The notes under the pieces: generated by a model
What the model was told of the DNA's origin: nothing
The model's input: the letters and a program-made list of their open reading frames with translations, nothing else
Database searches by the model: none
Source: Anaerolineales bacterium UBA1429
GTDB lineage: Bacteria; Chloroflexota; Anaerolineae; UBA1429
Assembly: GCA_002329325.1 (NCBI GenBank)
Contig: DCTX01000003.1
Coordinates: 1 to 42,469 of the forward strand
Direction: 5' to 3'
Length of the DNA: 42,469 nt
Shown here: positions 1 to 7,485 of the stretch, piece by piece
Layout of the letters: each line of letters begins with the position of its first letter
How positions within the stretch are numbered: the stretch's first letter is position 1
Position numbers and translations under genes: made by a program

Positions 1-37
1 ACATTATCATTGATGAATGACAGCCAGACCCGAGCTC

Positions 38-66
38 TTGACCGGCGCGCGCCGAGCGGCCAAAAT
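38..66 (+). promoter_or_regulatory. Putative sigma70-type promoter for the rhamnosidase-like gene
   Basis: TTGACC (38-43), a 17-nt spacer and CAAAAT (61-66) give a reasonable -35/-10 pair about 75 nt upstream of the start codon at 141. The -10 is imperfect. Nothing else is recognisable in positions 1-140. Confidence 0.35.
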
Positions 67-140
67 GGAGGCAGCATTGGCCGCACGCTGCGCGTGCATC
101 CCGACCGTCGTTCCTCGTTCTTGCGCCAAGGAGATGACCC

Positions 141-2642
141 ATGTCCCAACCTGTCGGACCACACGATTTCCCCGAGATTCGCTGGCGCGGCCACTGGATC
201 TGGCTGCCCGAGGAGCCCATAGAACCCCGCGGCTTCTGGTCGGCGGGGGTGGATCCCCAGGCTACCGAGAGCCACGGGCAGTTCCGGAAGACATTCCGTC
301 TGGAGCGGGTCCCCGGCCGTGCGCCGGCGCGCATCACCGCCGATTCGCGTTACGCGCTGTTCGTCAATGGTGCGCCGGTGGGGCGGGGGCCCATCCGCAG
401 CCAGCCCCGTCGCCTGCACTATGACCTGTACGACCTGGCCCCCTACCTGCGGGAGGGCCAGAACGTGATCGCCGTCTATGTGCGCTACTATGGCCAGGCC
501 AACTCCTTCTGGATGCCCGCCATCCCCAACAATACCCTGGGCGCGCGAGGCGTCCTCGTCTTTGAGGCCGATCTCTCCGAGGCGTGGGGCGCGGCGCAGG
601 GCGACCAGGGCTGGCTGGTCAGCGACGCTAGCTGGCGCGCCCACAAGGCTGATGCCTGGCTGCCTGGCGGCTCTGGGCGGCACACGGGCGTGCCGGTGGA
701 CATCGTTGACGCGCGTCGGCACGACAATCGCTGGCTTGAGGCCGACTGGGACGATGGCGCCTGGGGTCTGGCGCGCCCCGTGCCCGCCTGCCACATCGGC
801 GGCTTTGCCCGCACCCAGCCGCCCACCGATCCCTACGGCCCCCTCTATCCCCGGCCCATCGCGCAACTGGGCGGGGCCGTGCGCACGCCTTCGCGCGTCC
901 GGGTGGAGACCCTGGCAGGCGCAGCGGATCTGTCGGAGCCCAGCCCCATCGCCCGGGTGCAGCTCGCGCTGGATCTGCCCGTGGCCGAGAGCCGTGAGGC
1001 GACCCTGCCGCTGGAGGTCCAGGTGCCTGCGGAAGGGGTTGTGCGGCTGAGCGTGGACATGGGGCGCATCGTCTCCGGCCAGCTCGAGTTCGAGCTCGCC
1101 GCGCCCGCCGGGACGACCCTGGACTTTTCCTTCACCGAGGACCCGCTGCAGGCCAGCTTTACCATGGACCGCATGACGGCGGGCCTGCGCTACATCGCCA
1201 GGGGGACGGACGATCGCTTTCGCCTGTTCGACTCCAATGGCCTGCGCTACATCTACCTGCTGATCCATGGCTCCGAGGGGCCCGTGACCCTGCGACACCT
1301 GGGCGTGCAGGAGCTGCTCTATCCCTGGGAGGGGGGGGCCACCTTCGCCTGCAGCGATGCGGAGTTGAACCGCATCTTTGCCGCCGGGGTGCGCACCGTG
1401 CAGCTCAACTCCCACGATGCCTTTATCGACTGCCCCACCCGTGAGCAGCGCGCCTGGGTGGGCGATGGTGTGGTGCATCAGATGGTGCATCTGGCCACCA
1501 ACTGCGACTGGCGCCTGGCGGCCCATTTCTGTACGCTGGGCAACTCGCCCCGCGCCGATGGGATCCTGCCCATGACCGTGGCGGGCGATATCGAGATGAG
1601 CAACATGCACACCATCCCCGATTGGTCGCTGCACTGGGTCCACGGCGTTTTCAACCTGTACTGCTTCCTGGGCGACCGCGAGGCGATCCAGGGTTTTCTG
1701 CCCACCATCGAGCGCATCCTGCGCTGGTATGCCCCGTATCAGACGGCAGGGGGCGCGCTCAAGGACGTGCCCGAGTGGAATCTGGTGGATTGGTCCAGCG
1801 TCTCGACGGAGGACGAGGCCGCCACCCTGACGGCCCTGTGGGCCCGGGGCCTACGGGAGTACGCCGAGATGGCGGGCTGGCTTGGCAACCAGGGCAGCCA
1901 GCGCTGGGCCGAGGAGCGCTACCGGAGGGCGCGCCAGGGATTCGAGATCTTTTGGGACGAGGCGCGGGGCTCCTATGTGGATCATGTGGTGGGAGGCGAG
2001 CGGCGCCCGGAGATGAGCCAGTTGGCCGGGGCGTTGGCCATCGCCTCCGGGCTGGCGCCCCGCGAGCGCTGGCCGCGGATCATCGAGACCATCACGGATC
2101 CGGCGCGGCTGGTGATGCGGGCCTGGACCGGCGACAACCAGGGTGGCCAGTCCATGGCCAAGTGGCAGCAGCAGGTGCGCGAGGGCCGCTACGAGATCGA
2201 CTGGGATGTGGAGCGCCAGGTCGTGCTGGCCCAGCCCTTCATGAGCTATGTGGTGCACGACGCCGTGGCCCTGGCGGATCGCGCCGAGCTCCTGCCCGAC
2301 CTGTACCGGCGCTGGTCGCAGTTCCTGGCGGATGGCTATGACACCATCGGCGAGTGTTGGGACTATGGCACCCACGTCCACGGCTGGAGCTGCACGCCCA
2401 CCCGCGACATGGTGTTCTACACCCTGGGGGTCACCCCCAACGAGCCCGGCTATGCCGTGGCGCGCATCGCACCCCGGCTGGGGCCGCTGGCATGGGCCCG
2501 GGGAAACGTGCCCACGCCCCACGGCCTGATCCGCGTGGAGGCCCGTCGCGACGGGGTGAGCATCGAGTCGCCCGTGCCGGTGCTGCTGGAGCTGGCGGGG
2601 CAGCCGCCCCGCCGCCTGGAGGCGGGCAAGCACGAGGTGTAG
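141..2642 (+). CDS. Alpha-L-rhamnosidase-like glycoside hydrolase (GH78 type)
   Basis: The 833-aa protein is predicted to hydrolyse terminal alpha-L-rhamnose from glycosides or pectic polymers. The first ~350 residues look like the beta-rich accessory domains of GH78 enzymes. The middle is the alpha/alpha-barrel, and the end has the family's closing beta-domain (GLIRVEARRDG region). The catalytic segment DCPTREQRAWVGD starts at D430; D430, E435 and D442 keep the spacing of the conserved acidic residues in Bacillus RhaB, and E738 in TIGECWD fits the fourth. The C-terminal HGWSCTPTRDMVFYTLGV stretch is also typical. The start is set by AAGGAG at 128-133, seven nt before the ATG. No signal peptide is visible, so the enzyme is probably cytoplasmic and would act on imported oligosaccharides or glycosides. 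The gene stands alone and ends at a shared hairpin terminator. Family membership is fairly sure; the exact substrate is not. Confidence 0.85.
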   Translation: MSQPVGPHDFPEIRWRGHWIWLPEEPIEPRGFWSAGVDPQATESHGQFRKTFRLERVPGRAPARITADSRYALFVNGAPVGRGPIRSQPRRLHYDLYDLAPYLREGQNVIAVYVRYYGQANSFWMPAIPNNTLGARGVLVFEADLSEAWGAAQGDQGWLVSDASWRAHKADAWLPGGSGRHTGVPVDIVDARRHDNRWLEADWDDGAWGLARPVPACHIGGFARTQPPTDPYGPLYPRPIAQLGGAVRTPSRVRVETLAGAADLSEPSPIARVQLALDLPVAESREATLPLEVQVPAEGVVRLSVDMGRIVSGQLEFELAAPAGTTLDFSFTEDPLQASFTMDRMTAGLRYIARGTDDRFRLFDSNGLRYIYLLIHGSEGPVTLRHLGVQELLYPWEGGATFACSDAELNRIFAAGVRTVQLNSHDAFIDCPTREQRAWVGDGVVHQMVHLATNCDWRLAAHFCTLGNSPRADGILPMTVAGDIEMSNMHTIPDWSLHWVHGVFNLYCFLGDREAIQGFLPTIERILRWYAPYQTAGGALKDVPEWNLVDWSSVSTEDEAATLTALWARGLREYAEMAGWLGNQGSQRWAEERYRRARQGFEIFWDEARGSYVDHVVGGERRPEMSQLAGALAIASGLAPRERWPRIIETITDPARLVMRAWTGDNQGGQSMAKWQQQVREGRYEIDWDVERQVVLAQPFMSYVVHDAVALADRAELLPDLYRRWSQFLADGYDTIGECWDYGTHVHGWSCTPTRDMVFYTLGVTPNEPGYAVARIAPRLGPLAWARGNVPTPHGLIRVEARRDGVSIESPVPVLLELAGQPPRRLEAGKHEV

Positions 2643-2676
2643 CGATTCGACGGCGCCATGCCAGGCCCGCAAACAA

Positions 2677-2714
2677 CACGCTCCCGCTGGCGAATACCCG
2701 CCAGCGGGAGCGTG
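2677..2714. terminator. Bidirectional hairpin terminator between convergent genes
   Basis: A perfect 16-bp stem (CACGCTCCCGCTGGCG, 2677-2692, with its complement at 2699-2714) encloses a 6-nt loop. On the minus strand it is followed by TTGTTTG, so it fits best as the terminator of the secreted LysM protein; it also lies 35 nt after the rhamnosidase stop. Confidence 0.8.
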
Positions 2715-2734
2715 CTCGTCTGTAGGCGTGGGGC

Positions 2735-3919
2735 TCAGGATGCCCGGTAAGGCAACCCGCCCACGTTGCCATAGATGGTGCAGAGCCAGCCGGCGATCCA
2801 GCCTTGCCGCGTGCCGTACCGCACATAGATCCAGCCGTCGGGGCCACGGGCCACGACCGACACCGTGGTGCCCGCCGGGATCACCGCCATGGGCGTCGAG
2901 CTCAGGGTGGGGGCCGGCCGGAAATTTAGATTGTAGCGCGTCGTGGCCGTCACCGTGGGGGCCGGCGGCGGGGGCGGCACGCCGATCCCCGGGATGACCA
3001 GCACCTGGCCGGGATAGAGCCGGCTCGGATTGGTGACCTGCGGGTTGGCCCGCAGCAGATCCGCCACCGTCACCTGGCAGGTGCGGGCGATCTGGTAGAG
3101 CCAATCCCCCGGGCGCACGGTATAGTGGGTGCCGCAGGGCGAAGTCGGGGGAGGTGTACCACCCTCAACGCGAAAGGCGGGCGAGGTGCCCTGTTGGCCG
3201 CCAGCGGCTGCCAACACCACCCACAGGCTGCCCGCTGCCGCGCTCTGCGGCATGGTGACCGTAGACCAGATCTGGCCGCTCACGTTGGCGGCCACCGTGT
3301 GTGAGTGTATGGCGGCGCCGCCCTGGGGCGCCACGCTCACGGTCACCTGGCTATAGGGGCCAAAGCCCCAGGCGTGCACCTGCACGATGGCGCCCGCAGG
3401 CCCCGAGAGGGGCGAGATCGAGACGCCCACGGGGGTGGGCTGGGCGGGCGCCTCCCACCAGAAGGCCGCCACCGCATCGCCCTGGTACTCAAAGTACTCG
3501 ACTACAAAGGTGTGCAAGCCGGCGGCAAGCTGTACCTCTGCGACCCGCTCGGTCGCCGAATGGAGGTTCCAGTCGTTGATGATCAGTTGGTTGTTGACGC
3601 GCACGCGCATGCCATCGTCGCTGCGCGTGTGCAGCCGGTAGGTGCCGGCGGGCAGGTTGAAGGAGCCGGTCCAGCGGGCCGAGAAAAAGTCGCTCTGGAT
3701 CGCCCCGTCGGGCGAGCCGGTAGCCCAGTTGTGGTTGATGCCCGTCTCGATCCGCTGGACGGTGGGGCCGCCCGAAAGATCGATGCCGTTCCAGTATTGG
3801 GCCAGCCAGGAACCCGCAGGCGCCTGCGCCAGAGGCTCGGCCAGAGCCGGCGGCGCCCCCGAAAGGAGTAACGCCAGGGCCAGCAACACCGCAATCATCG
3901 CACGATAGGCGCGGGTCAT
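2735..3919 (-). CDS. Secreted PA14 / LysM / SH3-domain protein
   Basis: This 394-aa protein has a clear signal peptide (residues 1-27, hydrophobic core then ALA before E28). A PA14-like beta-sandwich follows at about 38-155 (NLPAGTYRLHTRSDDGMRVRVNN is the recognisable core). An IPT/Ig-like domain lies at about 160-250, a LysM peptidoglycan-binding module at about 265-310 (HYTVRPGDWLYQIA ... YPGQVLVIP), and a bacterial SH3 domain at about 325-390. No catalytic domain is visible, so it is most likely a cell-wall-attached, carbohydrate-binding surface protein. The start is supported by AAGGAG seven nt upstream of the ATG. The gene is monocistronic, with its own promoter (3992-4020) and terminator (2677-2714). 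Domain calls come from motif reading; the ligand is unknown. Confidence 0.8.
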   Translation of the reverse strand: MTRAYRAMIAVLLALALLLSGAPPALAEPLAQAPAGSWLAQYWNGIDLSGGPTVQRIETGINHNWATGSPDGAIQSDFFSARWTGSFNLPAGTYRLHTRSDDGMRVRVNNQLIINDWNLHSATERVAEVQLAAGLHTFVVEYFEYQGDAVAAFWWEAPAQPTPVGVSISPLSGPAGAIVQVHAWGFGPYSQVTVSVAPQGGAAIHSHTVAANVSGQIWSTVTMPQSAAAGSLWVVLAAAGGQQGTSPAFRVEGGTPPPTSPCGTHYTVRPGDWLYQIARTCQVTVADLLRANPQVTNPSRLYPGQVLVIPGIGVPPPPPAPTVTATTRYNLNFRPAPTLSSTPMAVIPAGTTVSVVARGPDGWIYVRYGTRQGWIAGWLCTIYGNVGGLPYRAS

Positions 3920-3991
3920 GATCTATCTCCTTGTGGGCATTGAATGGATCGAGTCAGACTCGGCCCGAGGGCCACACATTGGCCTATCAGA

Positions 3992-4020
3992 ATTGTAGCA
4001 GATCAGGGCCCGGGCTTCAA
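3992..4020 (-). promoter_or_regulatory. Sigma70-type promoter for the LysM protein
   Basis: On the minus strand TTGAAG (4020-4015), a 17-nt spacer and TACAAT (3997-3992) form a good -35/-10 pair. The predicted transcript starts near 3985, about 65 nt before the ATG. Confidence 0.6.
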
Positions 4021-4160
4021 GGGGCTATGCATGCCGAAGCAGGGTGATGTGCAACCCAAGGGGGGCGTCCTGGGGGCAGGCCGAACGCGTACCTGCCCGG
4101 CCATGGGCAGACACGAGGTTCACTCCTGCAAAGGAGCGCAACGGAGGCTACAACGCGCGG

Positions 4161-4201
4161 GCGCAAGAAGGAGGGCCCCTGAGGGGGCCCTCCTTGTGCG
4201 C
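4161..4201 (-). terminator. Hairpin downstream of the MFS transporter
   Basis: A 12-bp perfect stem (AAGGAGGGCCCC at 4168-4179 with 4184-4195) and a 4-nt loop extend through an internal loop to GCGCA/TGCGC (4161-4165 with 4197-4201). It lies 33 nt after the MFS stop. The uridine tract is poor (CTTCTTG), so termination may be weak. Confidence 0.6.
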
Positions 4202-4233
4202 GGCATGCTGAGGCGCTGGGCCTCCCAATGCGC

Positions 4234-5433
4234 CTAGGGCGTCGTGACCGGCACCGCCTGGCGGGCGCCCTCGTCGGTGCGGATCGCCAGGGCAAAGGGC
4301 ACCGAGAGCAGAATGATCACCACGGCTCCCCAGGCCACGGCCTGGTAACCCGCGGCGCCCATCAGTGAGCCGGCCACAAAGGACATCGCCACCGAGGTGA
4401 TGTGGTTAAAGCTCACCCCGGCCGACAGGGTGGGCGTCAGCTCCTCTCGGGGCGCGATGCGGTTCACATAGGTAGAGAGCCCCATGCTGCACAGGATGAG
4501 CATGTTGATGAACACCAGGGCGCCGCTCAGCAGCCAGGGGTTCCGCAGGGTGGCATAGCCCGCAAAGCCCACGGCCAGCAGGACATAGCCCACGGATAGG
4601 GTGGTGCGCTCGCCCAGGCGATCCAGCAGCTTGCCGATCAGCGGCGAGGCGATCAGGTTCACGACGCCGCTCACCAGCAGCACCAGGCTGATCTGCCAGA
4701 CCTCCAGACCGAACTCCTGCACCAGCACCAGGGTGCCAAAGGCGCTAAAGACCTGGGTGCGCACGCCCTCGAACAGGATCAGGACATAGTAGAGCCAGTA
4801 GCGGCGCTTGATGAGCATCCGGGGGCCCGTCCCCTGAGAGCGGCCCAGGTCCTTGGGGAGGCGGCTCAGCAGGTAGGCGGCCAGCACGATCAGGCTGCCG
4901 CCGAGGACATAGTAGAAGCGCAGCGAGATGCCGCTGTAGAGCCGGGAGACGAGGGCCAGGCCGCCCATCCCCACGATGATCGCCAGAGAGCGCGCCGCGG
5001 CCAGCACCCCCATGACGCGCCCCGAGTGCTCCTTGGCAGCCAGCCCCATCCCCAGGCTGGCCTGCAACGGCACCCAGGCGTGAAAGCCCAGGCTGGCCGT
5101 CATGGCCATGGCGACCAGCGCCAGGTACGAGTGGACGGCGGCGTACAGGCCATAGCCGATGCCCATCAACAGGATGGATAGTGCGGCTCGCCGCGCCAGA
5201 GGCCAATGCATGGTCAGCGCCGCAACGCCGATGAGCAGCAGCCCGGGCACCTCCCGGATGCCCTGCAGCCAGAGCACCTGGGTGTTGCTCAGGTGCAGCG
5301 CGTCCACAAAGTAGTTGGTGCTGGCCCCCTGGAACAGACCCTGGCCAAAGTTCACAAAGAATACCGACACTACGAGCAACAGCAGGTGGGAGCTCCACAT
5401 GGAGCGGTCCAGATTCCTCGCCAAGCGCCTCAT
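4234..5433 (-). CDS. Major facilitator superfamily transporter
   Basis: This 399-aa integral membrane protein has about 12 hydrophobic segments and a central cytoplasmic loop near residues 195-215 (LPKDLGRSQGTGPRMLIKRRY). That is the usual 6+6 MFS layout. The second half contains the loop GKLLDRLGERTTL, resembling the MFS loop 2-3 / 8-9 signature. It probably exports or imports a small molecule with proton coupling; the substrate cannot be inferred. The ATG is preceded by AGGAGG at 5442-5447. A perfect 12-bp palindrome just upstream of the ribosome binding site suggests repressor control. The gene is divergent from hcp, but nothing shows a functional link. Confidence 0.8.
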   Translation of the reverse strand: MRRLARNLDRSMWSSHLLLLVVSVFFVNFGQGLFQGASTNYFVDALHLSNTQVLWLQGIREVPGLLLIGVAALTMHWPLARRAALSILLMGIGYGLYAAVHSYLALVAMAMTASLGFHAWVPLQASLGMGLAAKEHSGRVMGVLAAARSLAIIVGMGGLALVSRLYSGISLRFYYVLGGSLIVLAAYLLSRLPKDLGRSQGTGPRMLIKRRYWLYYVLILFEGVRTQVFSAFGTLVLVQEFGLEVWQISLVLLVSGVVNLIASPLIGKLLDRLGERTTLSVGYVLLAVGFAGYATLRNPWLLSGALVFINMLILCSMGLSTYVNRIAPREELTPTLSAGVSFNHITSVAMSFVAGSLMGAAGYQAVAWGAVVIILLSVPFALAIRTDEGARQAVPVTTP

Positions 5434-5448
5434 GCATCGCCTCCTGAG

Positions 5449-5460
5449 GACAACGTTGTC
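5449..5460. promoter_or_regulatory. Candidate operator in the MFS leader
   Basis: GACAACGTTGTC is a perfect 12-bp palindrome between the predicted transcription start (~5472) and the ribosome binding site (5442-5447) of the transporter gene. A bound repressor here would block transcription just after initiation. No regulator gene is adjacent. Confidence 0.35.
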
Positions 5461-5478
5461 AGAGCCATAATAGCGTGC

Positions 5479-5507
5479 ATTCTAGCATGCCTTGGCCACA
5501 CCGCCAA
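5479..5507 (-). promoter_or_regulatory. Sigma70-type promoter for the MFS gene
   Basis: On the minus strand TTGGCG (5507-5502), a 17-nt spacer and TAGAAT (5484-5479) are well placed, about 45 nt upstream of the ATG. Confidence 0.55.
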
Positions 5508-5554
5508 TATCCATTCCCCGCCCTTGTGCGCGTCCCTCCGGCATCGCCTGATCG

Positions 5555-5568
5555 GTAACCTGGGTTAC
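5555..5568 (+). promoter_or_regulatory. Dyad operator at -41.5 of the hcp promoter
   Basis: GTAACC-TG-GGTTAC is an inverted repeat with perfect 6-nt arms. If TATGCT (5591-5596) is the -10, the start is about 5603 and the dyad centre (5561.5) falls exactly at -41.5, the class II position used by CRP/FNR-family activators. No good -35 hexamer is visible at 17 nt, as expected of an activator-dependent promoter. An HcpR-type regulator is a natural candidate, by inference only. Confidence 0.5.
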
Positions 5569-5590
5569 AGACTGCCGGCCGCTCTGCCGC

Positions 5591-5596
5591 TATGCT
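5591..5596 (+). promoter_or_regulatory. Putative hcp -10 element
   Basis: TATGCT matches the -10 consensus at four of six positions. It lies 45 nt upstream of the proposed GTG start and is flanked by two 14-bp dyads. Confidence 0.45.
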
Positions 5597-5597
5597 A

Positions 5598-5611
5598 CAC
5601 ACGCACGTGTG
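5598..5611 (+). promoter_or_regulatory. Second dyad overlapping the predicted hcp start site
   Basis: CACACG-CA-CGTGTG has perfect 6-nt arms and the same size and 2-nt centre as the upstream dyad; the two centres are 43 bp apart, about four helical turns. Its position over +1 would suit repression or co-operative binding. The arm sequence differs from the first dyad, so the same protein need not bind both. Confidence 0.35.
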
Positions 5612-5641
5612 ATTTACTATGATCCGATGGGAGGTGCTGTT

Positions 5642-7309
5642 GTGGAGATGTTCTGCTACCAGTGCGAGGAGACGGCCAGGGGCGAGGCCTGCACCGTGCG
5701 AGGCGTGTGCGGCAAGAGCCCCCAGATCGCCGCGCTGCAGGACCTGGTGATCTATCTGCTCAAAGGCATGTCAGTCTTTGGCGTCAAGGCGAGGGTGTTG
5801 GGGCTGCCCGATCCGGAGGGCGACGATCTCACGGCGAGGGCGCTCTTTGCCACCATCACCAACGTGAGTTTTGACCCCGATCGGCTCCGCGCCCTGGCGG
5901 AGGAGGTCCTGGCGCATCGGCAGGAGCTGCGCCGGCGCATCGAAGCTGCCCAGGGCGGCCCGCTCGCCGAGGAGCTGCCCGAGGCGGCCACCTGGATGCC
6001 CCGCGAGATCGGCCTGCAGGCCTGGGCCGGCTACGGCGCCATGGTCGGCATCCTGGCCGATGGCGAGCTGGATGACGACCGGCGCTCGCTGCGCGAGCTG
6101 CTCGTCTATGGCCTCAAGGGGATGGCCGCCTATTATGAGCATGCCCGGGTCCTGGGCGCCCAGGACGCCGAGATCCCCGCTTTCATGCAGCAGGCGCTGG
6201 CGACCGCCGCCCTCGCCGACCCCGCCGCCGATGCATTGCTCGGCCTGGTCATGCGGGCGGGGGAGATGGGCGTGCGCACCATGGCCCTGCTAGATAGGGC
6301 CAACACCGAGACCTATGGCGCGCCCGAGCCGACCCAGGTCAGCCTGGGGGTGCGCGAGGGGCCGGCGATACTGGTGAGCGGCCACGACCTGCGCGACCTG
6401 CACGAGCTGCTGGAGCAGACCGAGGGCGCCGGCATTCAGGTCTACACCCACGGGGAGATGCTGCCCGCCAACGCCTACCCGGCGCTCAAGAGGTACAAGC
6501 ACTTGGCGGGCAACTATGGCGGCTCCTGGTGGCACCAGGGCACGGAGTTTGAGTCTTTTGGCGGCGCTATCCTGATGACCACCAACTGCATGATCCCGCC
6601 GCGCGATAGCTACCGCGATCGCCTCTTTACCACGGGAGTGGTAGCCTGGCCGGGCGTGACCCACATCGCCGACCGCCAGGATGGCCGGCCCAAGGACTTT
6701 GGTCCGGTGATCGCCAAGGCACTGGTGTGCGGCAGCCCCAAGGCCATCGAGGAGGGCTCCATCACCATCGGCTTTGCCCACGAGACGGTGCTGGGGATGG
6801 CCGACAGAGTGATTGAGGCGATTCAGGCCGGCGTAGTCAAGCGTTTCGTGGTCATGGCAGGCTGCGACGGACGCCACGCCTCGCGCCAGTACTATACGGA
6901 CGTGGCGGGGCAACTCCCGGAGGATAGCATCATCCTGACAGCGGGCTGCGCCAAGTATCGCTACAACAAGCTGGCTATGGGCGAGATCGGCGGCATCCCC
7001 AGAGTGCTGGATGCGGGCCAGTGCAACGACTCTTACTCGCTGGTGGTGGTGGCCCTCAAGCTGGCCGAGGCTCTGGGCATTGAGGATGTGAACGAGCTGC
7101 CCATCGAGTACGACCTGGCCTGGTACGAGCAGAAGGCGGTCATCGTGCTCCTTGCGCTGCTCTCTCTGGGCGTCAAGCGCATCCGCCTGGGGCCCACGCT
7201 GCCGGCGTTCGTCTCGCCCGGCGTCCTTCAGGTGCTGGTGGACAAGTTCGATCTGCGCCCCACCGCGACGGTGGAGCAGGACGTGGCCTCGATCCTGGCT
7301 GAGGATTAG
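5642..7309 (+). CDS. hcp: Hydroxylamine reductase / hybrid cluster protein
   Basis: Hcp carries a cubane [4Fe-4S] cluster and the hybrid 4Fe-2O-2S cluster. It reduces hydroxylamine in vitro and is linked to NO and nitrosative-stress defence. From the GTG start (555 aa), C5, C8, C17 and C23 form the class I C-x2-C-x8-C-x5-C motif. The hybrid-cluster ligand segments are all present: SGHDL, THGEMLP, TTNCMIPP, GCDGRH, GCAKYRYN, GQCND and YEQKA. GGAGGT at 5630-5635 is six nt from the GTG; the ATG at 5648 (starting MFCYQCEE) is the alternative, and an upstream ATG at 5621 has no support. The gene is monocistronic, with an activator-type promoter and a weak hairpin after the stop. No hcr reductase gene is adjacent, so the electron donor is not known. 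Confidence 0.95.
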   Translation: MEMFCYQCEETARGEACTVRGVCGKSPQIAALQDLVIYLLKGMSVFGVKARVLGLPDPEGDDLTARALFATITNVSFDPDRLRALAEEVLAHRQELRRRIEAAQGGPLAEELPEAATWMPREIGLQAWAGYGAMVGILADGELDDDRRSLRELLVYGLKGMAAYYEHARVLGAQDAEIPAFMQQALATAALADPAADALLGLVMRAGEMGVRTMALLDRANTETYGAPEPTQVSLGVREGPAILVSGHDLRDLHELLEQTEGAGIQVYTHGEMLPANAYPALKRYKHLAGNYGGSWWHQGTEFESFGGAILMTTNCMIPPRDSYRDRLFTTGVVAWPGVTHIADRQDGRPKDFGPVIAKALVCGSPKAIEEGSITIGFAHETVLGMADRVIEAIQAGVVKRFVVMAGCDGRHASRQYYTDVAGQLPEDSIILTAGCAKYRYNKLAMGEIGGIPRVLDAGQCNDSYSLVVVALKLAEALGIEDVNELPIEYDLAWYEQKAVIVLLALLSLGVKRIRLGPTLPAFVSPGVLQVLVDKFDLRPTATVEQDVASILAED

Positions 7310-7335
7310 CGCCGCGCCGATGGCGGGCTGCGGGG

Positions 7336-7353
7336 GAGGCGCGTCAGCGCCTC
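7336..7353 (+). terminator. Short hairpin after hcp
   Basis: GAGGCGC (7336-7342) pairs with GCGCCTC (7347-7353) across a GTCA loop, 27 nt after the hcp stop. Only TCTCG follows, so this is a weak intrinsic terminator at best. Confidence 0.35.
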
Positions 7354-7421
7354 TCTCGTGGCCCAGACCCCGCGCCAACTTGACGGACAGCCGTACCGGA
7401 GGCGGCCCCTGTGCGCTCCGC

Positions 7422-7450
7422 TTGCGGTCTCGCCTCAACCTCTGTATCAT
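7422..7450 (+). promoter_or_regulatory. Sigma70-type promoter for the AlbA_2-type regulator
   Basis: TTGCGG (7422-7427), a 17-nt spacer and TATCAT (7445-7450) lie 36 nt upstream of the ATG at 7486. This also argues that the coding region begins at 7486 rather than further upstream. Confidence 0.55.
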
Positions 7451-7485
7451 GGACCCAGTGGGCGGTCGTGCCAGCGAGGGGGATC

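Larger units (their letters stand above)
3920..4233. other. Intergenic region between MFS and LysM genes
   Basis: This 314-nt stretch holds the promoter and leader of the secreted LysM protein (minus strand) and, nearer the MFS gene, a GC-rich hairpin. I see no convincing small gene, RNA or repeat in the remainder. Confidence 0.6.

Noticed and set aside
5609..5641. A longer Hcp start at 5609
   Set aside because: It would overlap the predicted promoter dyad and has no ribosome binding site; the family begins at MFCYQC.
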